In this document: positions 5,745 through 9,260 of the stretch, piece by piece | Position numbering within the stretch: the stretch's first letter is position 1 | How the letters are laid out: every line of letters begins with the position of its first letter | The notes under the pieces: model-generated | The model's database searches: none | Told to the model about the DNA's origin: nothing | The model's input: the letters and a program-made list of their open reading frames with translations, nothing else | Origin: an uncultured bacterium | GTDB lineage: Bacteria; Planctomycetota; Phycisphaerae; Phycisphaerales; SM1A02 | Length of the DNA: 9,260 bases | Reading direction: 5' to 3' | Assembly (NCBI GenBank): GCA_903861235.1 | Contig: CAIOTP010000310.1 | Location: 1 to 9,260, forward strand | Program-made: the position numbers and the translations under genes

Positions 5745-7639
5745 ACTTCTTCGACCATCAGGATGCCGCGAAGCGCGGCACGCGACGGCTGGTGGTGCTG
5801 TTCACGCTGAGTCTGCTGGGCGTGATCGCCATGCTGTACCTGCCCCTGGCGGTGGTGATGGCGTCCGAGGCGGACAAGAGTCCCTACGCCCCATCCGCCG
5901 CACCCTGGTGGAACCCCGGCGTTTTCGCGGCGGTGGCCCTGGGCTCCACGGTGATCATCCTGCTCGGTGCGGGCGCGAAGAGGCTCCAGCTTTCGGGCGG
6001 CGGCAAGGCGGTGGCCGAGTCGCTGGGCGGCCGCTGGCTCCAGCCGGCCGGTGCCAGCCCCGCGGAGCGGCGGCTGCTGGATGTGGTGGAGGAGATGTCG
6101 ATCGCCAGTGGCATGCCGGTGCCTCCGGTGTATGTGATCGAGGACGCTTCCATCAACGCCTTCGCCGCGGGTCACACACCCAAGGACGCGGTGCTCGGCT
6201 TCACACGCGGAGCCATCGACCAGCTCACGCGCGACGAACTGCAGGGGGTGGTGGCGCACGAGTTCAGCCATGTGGCCCACGGGGACATGCGGCTCAACCT
6301 GCGGCTGGCGTGCGCGGTGGCGGGCGTCATGGTCATCGCGCTCATCGGCCGCGGGGTGCTCCATGCCGCGGCGCGGATGCCGGCCAGCCGAAGCCGCAAG
6401 GGTGACGGGCGTGCGGGTGTGGCGGTGATCGGCCTGGTGCTCCTGGTCGTGGGCGGACTCGGTGCGCTCTTCGGCCGCCTGCTCCAGGCGGCCGTCAGCC
6501 GCCAGCGGGAGTTCCTGGCGGACGCCAGTGCCGCCCAGTACACGCGGAACCCGGCGGGCCTGGCTTCGGCGTTGCGGCGCATCGCCGGGCTCCACGACAA
6601 CCGCATGGAGAGCGACGCGGCGAGCGGGCTGAACCACTTCTTCTTCACCAGCGCGGCTCGCGCCTGGCTCGCTTCGCATCCCCCCATCGAGGAGCGCATC
6701 CGCCGTCTGGAGGGCGCCGCGGTGGCGCCGGTGGCGCGGTCGAGCCGCGACGGCGCGAACCTGCCCACGGGTGCGGCGGGACTGGCCTCCGCCGATCCCA
6801 CGCCGTCCGCCCAAGGTGCCGTCATCCCTGGCCGAGCGGTGGAGTCCGCGCGACAGATCCTGCGGCATGACCTGCCGCGCAAGCTCCTGGCGGCCTGTCA
6901 GGAACCCTTCGATGCGCAGGCCGTGGTGCTGCTCCTGGCGTGGTCCACGCACGAGGATGCCCGTGAAGCTCAGCGCCAGGCGGTGCGCTCGGGACTGGGA
7001 CCGGCCATGACCTCCACGCTCACCCGTCTCCACCCTGCCATGAAGGAACTGGGTGAATCGCTGCAGCTGGTGGTGCTCGACCTGTGCATGCCTGCGCTGC
7101 AGCAGCTTTCGCTCCCGCAGTACCAGGCCTTCCGCTCCACCCTGGCGGAGGTCATACGCGCCGACGGCCGCGTGACCCTGCTCGAGTGGACGCTCCGCTC
7201 GGTGCTGGGCCGCCGCGTGGAGGGACGTTTCGGCGCACTGCGGGACCGTCCAGGCTCCGCCTCCGTGGCGTCCCGTGCACGCGACGCCTGGCTGCTGCTC
7301 TCGGCTCTGGCCCATGCCGGCGCGCCCGCCCGCGCCACCACCGCACTGGCGCGCGGCCTGTCGAACCTGGAGCTGCCCGACCAGCCGCCCGCCCCGCTGG
7401 CTTCGTGCTCGCTCGATGCCGTGGACGCCGCGCTCGAGGGCCTGGCGCGACTCTCGGAGACCGGGCGACACCGCCTGGTGGAAGCGGCGGCGGAGGTGGT
7501 CTCGGAGGACGGCCAGCTGCATCCCCGTGAGGCGCTTCTGTTGCGGGCGGTCGCCGACCGGCTCGACGTGCTCATGCCCAGCATGGTCGAGCTGCTCGAG
7601 CGGGATGCACCCGGCGCCGCACTCGACCGCCGCCGCTAG
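5741..7639 (+). CDS. M48 family membrane zinc metalloprotease with TerB-like C-terminal region
   Basis: This 632-residue integral membrane protease is HtpX/Ste24-like in its catalytic core. Membrane segments lie near residues 17-41, 62-79, 187-207 and 225-250. The zinc site is H173-E174-F-S-H177, with third ligand E257 in REFLADASAAQY, the usual M48 arrangement flanked by two helices. TSAARAWLASHPPIEERIRRLE ends the peptidase domain near residue 330, matching the family's HPP-ERI motif. About 290 further residues are soluble helices. They contain two TerB-like acidic turns, ADGRVTLLEW (474-483) and SEDGQLHPREALLL (588-601), so the tail is probably a degenerate tellurite-resistance/DjlA-type helical domain. 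The start GTG 5741 overlaps the LemA stop (GTGA), gives VNFFDHQ, and has GGAGCGGAGC upstream. Substrates are unknown; membrane-protein quality control is the family expectation. Protease identity is secure, the tail assignment moderate. Confidence 0.93.
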   Translation: MNFFDHQDAAKRGTRRLVVLFTLSLLGVIAMLYLPLAVVMASEADKSPYAPSAAPWWNPGVFAAVALGSTVIILLGAGAKRLQLSGGGKAVAESLGGRWLQPAGASPAERRLLDVVEEMSIASGMPVPPVYVIEDASINAFAAGHTPKDAVLGFTRGAIDQLTRDELQGVVAHEFSHVAHGDMRLNLRLACAVAGVMVIALIGRGVLHAAARMPASRSRKGDGRAGVAVIGLVLLVVGGLGALFGRLLQAAVSRQREFLADASAAQYTRNPAGLASALRRIAGLHDNRMESDAASGLNHFFFTSAARAWLASHPPIEERIRRLEGAAVAPVARSSRDGANLPTGAAGLASADPTPSAQGAVIPGRAVESARQILRHDLPRKLLAACQEPFDAQAVVLLLAWSTHEDAREAQRQAVRSGLGPAMTSTLTRLHPAMKELGESLQLVVLDLCMPALQQLSLPQYQAFRSTLAEVIRADGRVTLLEWTLRSVLGRRVEGRFGALRDRPGSASVASRARDAWLLLSALAHAGAPARATTALARGLSNLELPDQPPAPLASCSLDAVDAALEGLARLSETGRHRLVEAAAEVVSEDGQLHPREALLLRAVADRLDVLMPSMVELLERDAPGAALDRRR

Positions 7640-7653
7640 ACGCTCCGTAGCAT
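7623..7653 (+). promoter_or_regulatory. Possible leaderless promoter of the lipoprotein gene
   Basis: TAGCAT (7648-7653) in the context CCGTAGCAT ends 7 bases before ATG 7661, so transcription would begin at the start codon. TCGACC (7623-7628) is a partial -35 match at a long 19-base spacing. No Shine-Dalgarno precedes ATG 7661. The -10 hexamer and its context are the same as before gmk. Confidence 0.45.
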
Positions 7654-7660
7654 GTCGCCC

Positions 7661-8134
7661 ATGCCGGATCGGCGCCCGCTTCCCGTGCTCACCCTGCTCG
7701 CGCTGCTCGCGGGCTGCAGCGCTTCGCCCCCCTCCACCGCCACCCAGACGACCGGCAAGCCTGAGGCTCCGGCACCTCAGGTGGCCGTCACCAGCGATCG
7801 ACTGGCCGGCCGATGGATCCTTTCTCCGGGTGACTGCCACATGCCGCCCTCCGAGGCCCCCGAGCAGGGCTCTCCGGTGGTGAGTCCGGCCGGCGCGGTG
7901 CTCACGCTGGGCTCCGGCGGCAACATGACCTCGCGGCAGGGTGACTTCATCCGCCGGGGCACTTGGAAGTTCGACGGCTCGGCGCTCAAGATCGCCGTCG
8001 AGCCGCCGCCGCGGCGCCTGGACATGGGTTTCATCCCCGTGCTCGAACCCGGCCGACTGGTGCTGCAGGGCGCCGACGAGATGGTGCTCGTCTACCACCG
8101 CGACCCGTTCGTGGGGGTGGATCACACGCCATGA
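7661..8134 (+). CDS. Small lipoprotein, lipocalin-like beta domain
   Basis: This 157-residue protein has a lipoprotein signal: MPDRRPLP basic start, LTLLALL core and lipobox L16-A-G-C19, so it is probably lipidated at C19. Ser at +2 would favour the outer membrane if the E. coli sorting rule applies. A Pro/Thr/Ala linker (about 20-45) precedes a domain beginning LAGRWIL. It then alternates short beta strands with GTWKFDG, LKIAVE, GRLVLQG and MVLVYHR, the general look of small lipocalin- or META-like sheets that read GxW...G..L.....Y.R. No specific family is claimed. ATG 7652 in the same frame adds three residues (MSP), but ATG 7661 is preferred because of the TAGCAT hexamer 7 bases upstream. 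The stop overlaps the next start (ATGA), linking it to the phosphatase gene. Confidence 0.82.
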   Translation: MPDRRPLPVLTLLALLAGCSASPPSTATQTTGKPEAPAPQVAVTSDRLAGRWILSPGDCHMPPSEAPEQGSPVVSPAGAVLTLGSGGNMTSRQGDFIRRGTWKFDGSALKIAVEPPPRRLDMGFIPVLEPGRLVLQGADEMVLVYHRDPFVGVDHTP

Positions 8135-8760
8135 ACCGCGACGCGGCATTTGCGCCGGCGTCCGGCCAGGGCGCCAGCCAGGTGTGGCTGGTGCGCCACG
8201 CGCAGACCGAATGGAGCCTGAACGGTCGGCACACCGGGCGTTCCGACATTCCCCTCACGCCCGCAGGTGTGGCCGCCGCCGAGGCCCTTCGCCCATGGTT
8301 CGCTTCCATGAGGTTCGACCGCGTGCTGAGCAGCCCGCTTTCTCGCGCCATGGAGACCGCGCGGCTGTGTGGTCTGGGAAGTCAGGTGCGGCCCGAGCCG
8401 CTGCTGGTCGAATGGGACTACGGCGCCTTCGAGGGCGTCACCACCCACCAGATCCAGTCGGAGCGACCGGACTGGGATCTCTGGCGCGACGGCTGTCCGG
8501 ATGGAGAGACCCTGGAGCAGGTGGCCGCCCGCGCCGCGGCGGTGCTCCGGCGGATCGCGGAAGCGCCGGGCAGCGTGGCGCTCTTCTCGCACGGGCACTT
8601 CTCGCGGCTCATCATCGCCGCATGGCTGCAGCTGCCGCCCTCGCGTGGCCGCTCCTTCGCCATCCGCGCCGGGAGCGTGACGGTGCTGGGCCACGAGCAT
8701 GGCAACCCCGTGATCTGGGCCGCGGGCGACGTGCCCGGAACGCCCGGGGTGGGCCGATGA
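8131..8760 (+). CDS. Histidine phosphatase family protein (phosphoglycerate mutase-like)
   Basis: This 209-residue cytoplasmic enzyme belongs to the branch-1 histidine phosphatases. The catalytic motif is LVRHAQTEWS with phospho-acceptor H23. The second arginine is in SSPLSRAMETA (R72), the acid is E94 in VEWDYGAFEG, and the second histidine is H154 in FSHGHFSR. All core residues are present, so it should be active. The WDYGAFEG and SHGHF patterns match the GpmB/CobC-like group, which covers several phosphate esters and sugar phosphates, so the substrate cannot be named. The first 16 residues are a non-conserved extension. ATG 8131 is chosen because it overlaps the lipoprotein stop; the open frame upstream is a shadow of that gene. 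Its own stop overlaps the start of the crotonase gene (ATGA). Confidence 0.93.
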   Translation: MNRDAAFAPASGQGASQVWLVRHAQTEWSLNGRHTGRSDIPLTPAGVAAAEALRPWFASMRFDRVLSSPLSRAMETARLCGLGSQVRPEPLLVEWDYGAFEGVTTHQIQSERPDWDLWRDGCPDGETLEQVAARAAAVLRRIAEAPGSVALFSHGHFSRLIIAAWLQLPPSRGRSFAIRAGSVTVLGHEHGNPVIWAAGDVPGTPGVGR

Positions 8761-9260
8761 AGCCGGGAGAGGTGCAGGTCTGGGGACCTGTGTCGCTGCT
8801 TCGGCATGCGGACGAACTGGCCGGCGCAGCCACCGTCACCCTGCGCGATCCCGGTCGCCGCAACGTGATGGGTCCGCCCATGTTCGACGGCCTCGAGGCG
8901 GCCATCCTGGTCCTGGAGCAGCTCACGGCCGCGGGTCGGTTCCACCCGTTCACGGAGTCGCCGCCCACGGACGCGGTGCGTGTGGTCCTGCTGCGGGGCG
9001 AAGGATCGGCGTTCTGCTCGGGCTTCGACCTTGGCCTGCTCGCCCAGGATCCGGATCCCGCGCAACCGCTGCTGGCCTCGTTCCTCAGGCGGTTGGCCGG
9101 TTGTGTGCGGCGCCTCCGTGCGCTCCCGGCGACCAGTGTGGCCGTGGTGCAGGGGCCGGCGCTTGCGGGCGGATGCGCACTCGCCATGGCCTGCGATCTC
9201 ACGCTGGCGTGTCCCGAGGCACGACTGGGCTATCCGGTGCACGGCATCGGTCTCTCGCCG
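8757..9260 (+). CDS. Enoyl-CoA hydratase/isomerase (crotonase) family protein, partial
   Basis: The gene starts at ATG 8757, overlapping the phosphatase stop, and runs off the right edge after 168 residues. VTLRDPGRRNVMGPPMFDGLE near residues 27-47 is the usual N-terminal crotonase strand and helix. RGEGSAFCSGFDL forms the first oxyanion-hole motif. QGPALAGGCALAMACDLTLA (second oxyanion hole) then ARLGYPVHGIGLSP follow as expected. The two glutamates that activate water in true enoyl-CoA hydratases are absent: the positions matching Glu144 and Glu164 of the rat mitochondrial enzyme are A141 and V161. Hydratase activity is therefore doubtful. An isomerase, hydrolase, or other CoA-thioester reaction, or a non-catalytic role, is possible. 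A roughly 10-residue insertion (GRFHPFTESP) precedes the first motif. Family membership is sure, the reaction unknown. Confidence 0.9.
   Translation, partial: MKPGEVQVWGPVSLLRHADELAGAATVTLRDPGRRNVMGPPMFDGLEAAILVLEQLTAAGRFHPFTESPPTDAVRVVLLRGEGSAFCSGFDLGLLAQDPDPAQPLLASFLRRLAGCVRRLRALPATSVAVVQGPALAGGCALAMACDLTLACPEARLGYPVHGIGLSP

Noticed and set aside
5612..8149. 845-residue open frame on the minus strand opposite the protease and lipoprotein genes
   Set aside because: It lies antisense to well-identified genes, its translation is His/Arg/Gln-rich with no recognisable domain, and long antisense frames are expected in high-GC coding DNA.

Overview
The window is GC-rich and densely packed. Apart from one partial gene at the left edge, every gene reads rightward. 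The left-edge protein has a Sec signal peptide followed by a dockerin-like calcium loop and paired cysteines (CNADLDGDGEVS...). That style is common in secreted proteins of Planctomycetota, especially Phycisphaerae. Together with the high GC content and a LemA/M48 protease pair, it suggests a planctomycete of that group. This is inference from motif style; no marker gene in the window settles it.

Layout: (1) 1-332, minus strand: N-terminal part of the secreted dockerin-like protein, running off the left edge. (2) 333-908: no convincing gene, but a perfect 26-bp inverted repeat (517-542 and 649-674) enclosing a repetitive GAGCG-rich core, plus a degenerate third copy of its end. (3) 909-2443: an XRE-type helix-turn-helix protein with a helical, TPR-like C-terminal region. 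It overlaps a small gene for an exported protein that has the strongest Shine-Dalgarno in the window. (4) 2492-4518: a ketopantoate-reductase-like protein overlapping an HpnA-like extended SDR epimerase. (5) 4528-7639: guanylate kinase, LemA and an M48 membrane protease with a TerB-like tail, all overlapping. (6) 7661-9260: a lipoprotein, a histidine phosphatase and a crotonase-family protein cut by the right edge, again overlapping.

Six of the nine junctions between consecutive plus-strand genes are start/stop overlaps, so translational coupling dominates. The other three (before 2492, 4528 and 7661) each carry CCGTAG followed by a TANNNT hexamer just upstream of the start codon. At 4528 and 7661 the spacing is that of a leaderless promoter. 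The window therefore looks like four coupled transcription units, three of them with very short or absent 5' leaders.

The most interesting candidate for a new system is the HTH-TPR regulator plus small exported protein at 909-2443. Its architecture recalls RRNPP peptide-sensing cassettes (Rap/Phr, PlcR/PapR), which are known from Firmicutes. The link is architectural only and unproven. Other notable points are the crotonase lacking both hydratase glutamates, the palindromic spacer in the guanylate kinase promoter, and the inverted-repeat element.
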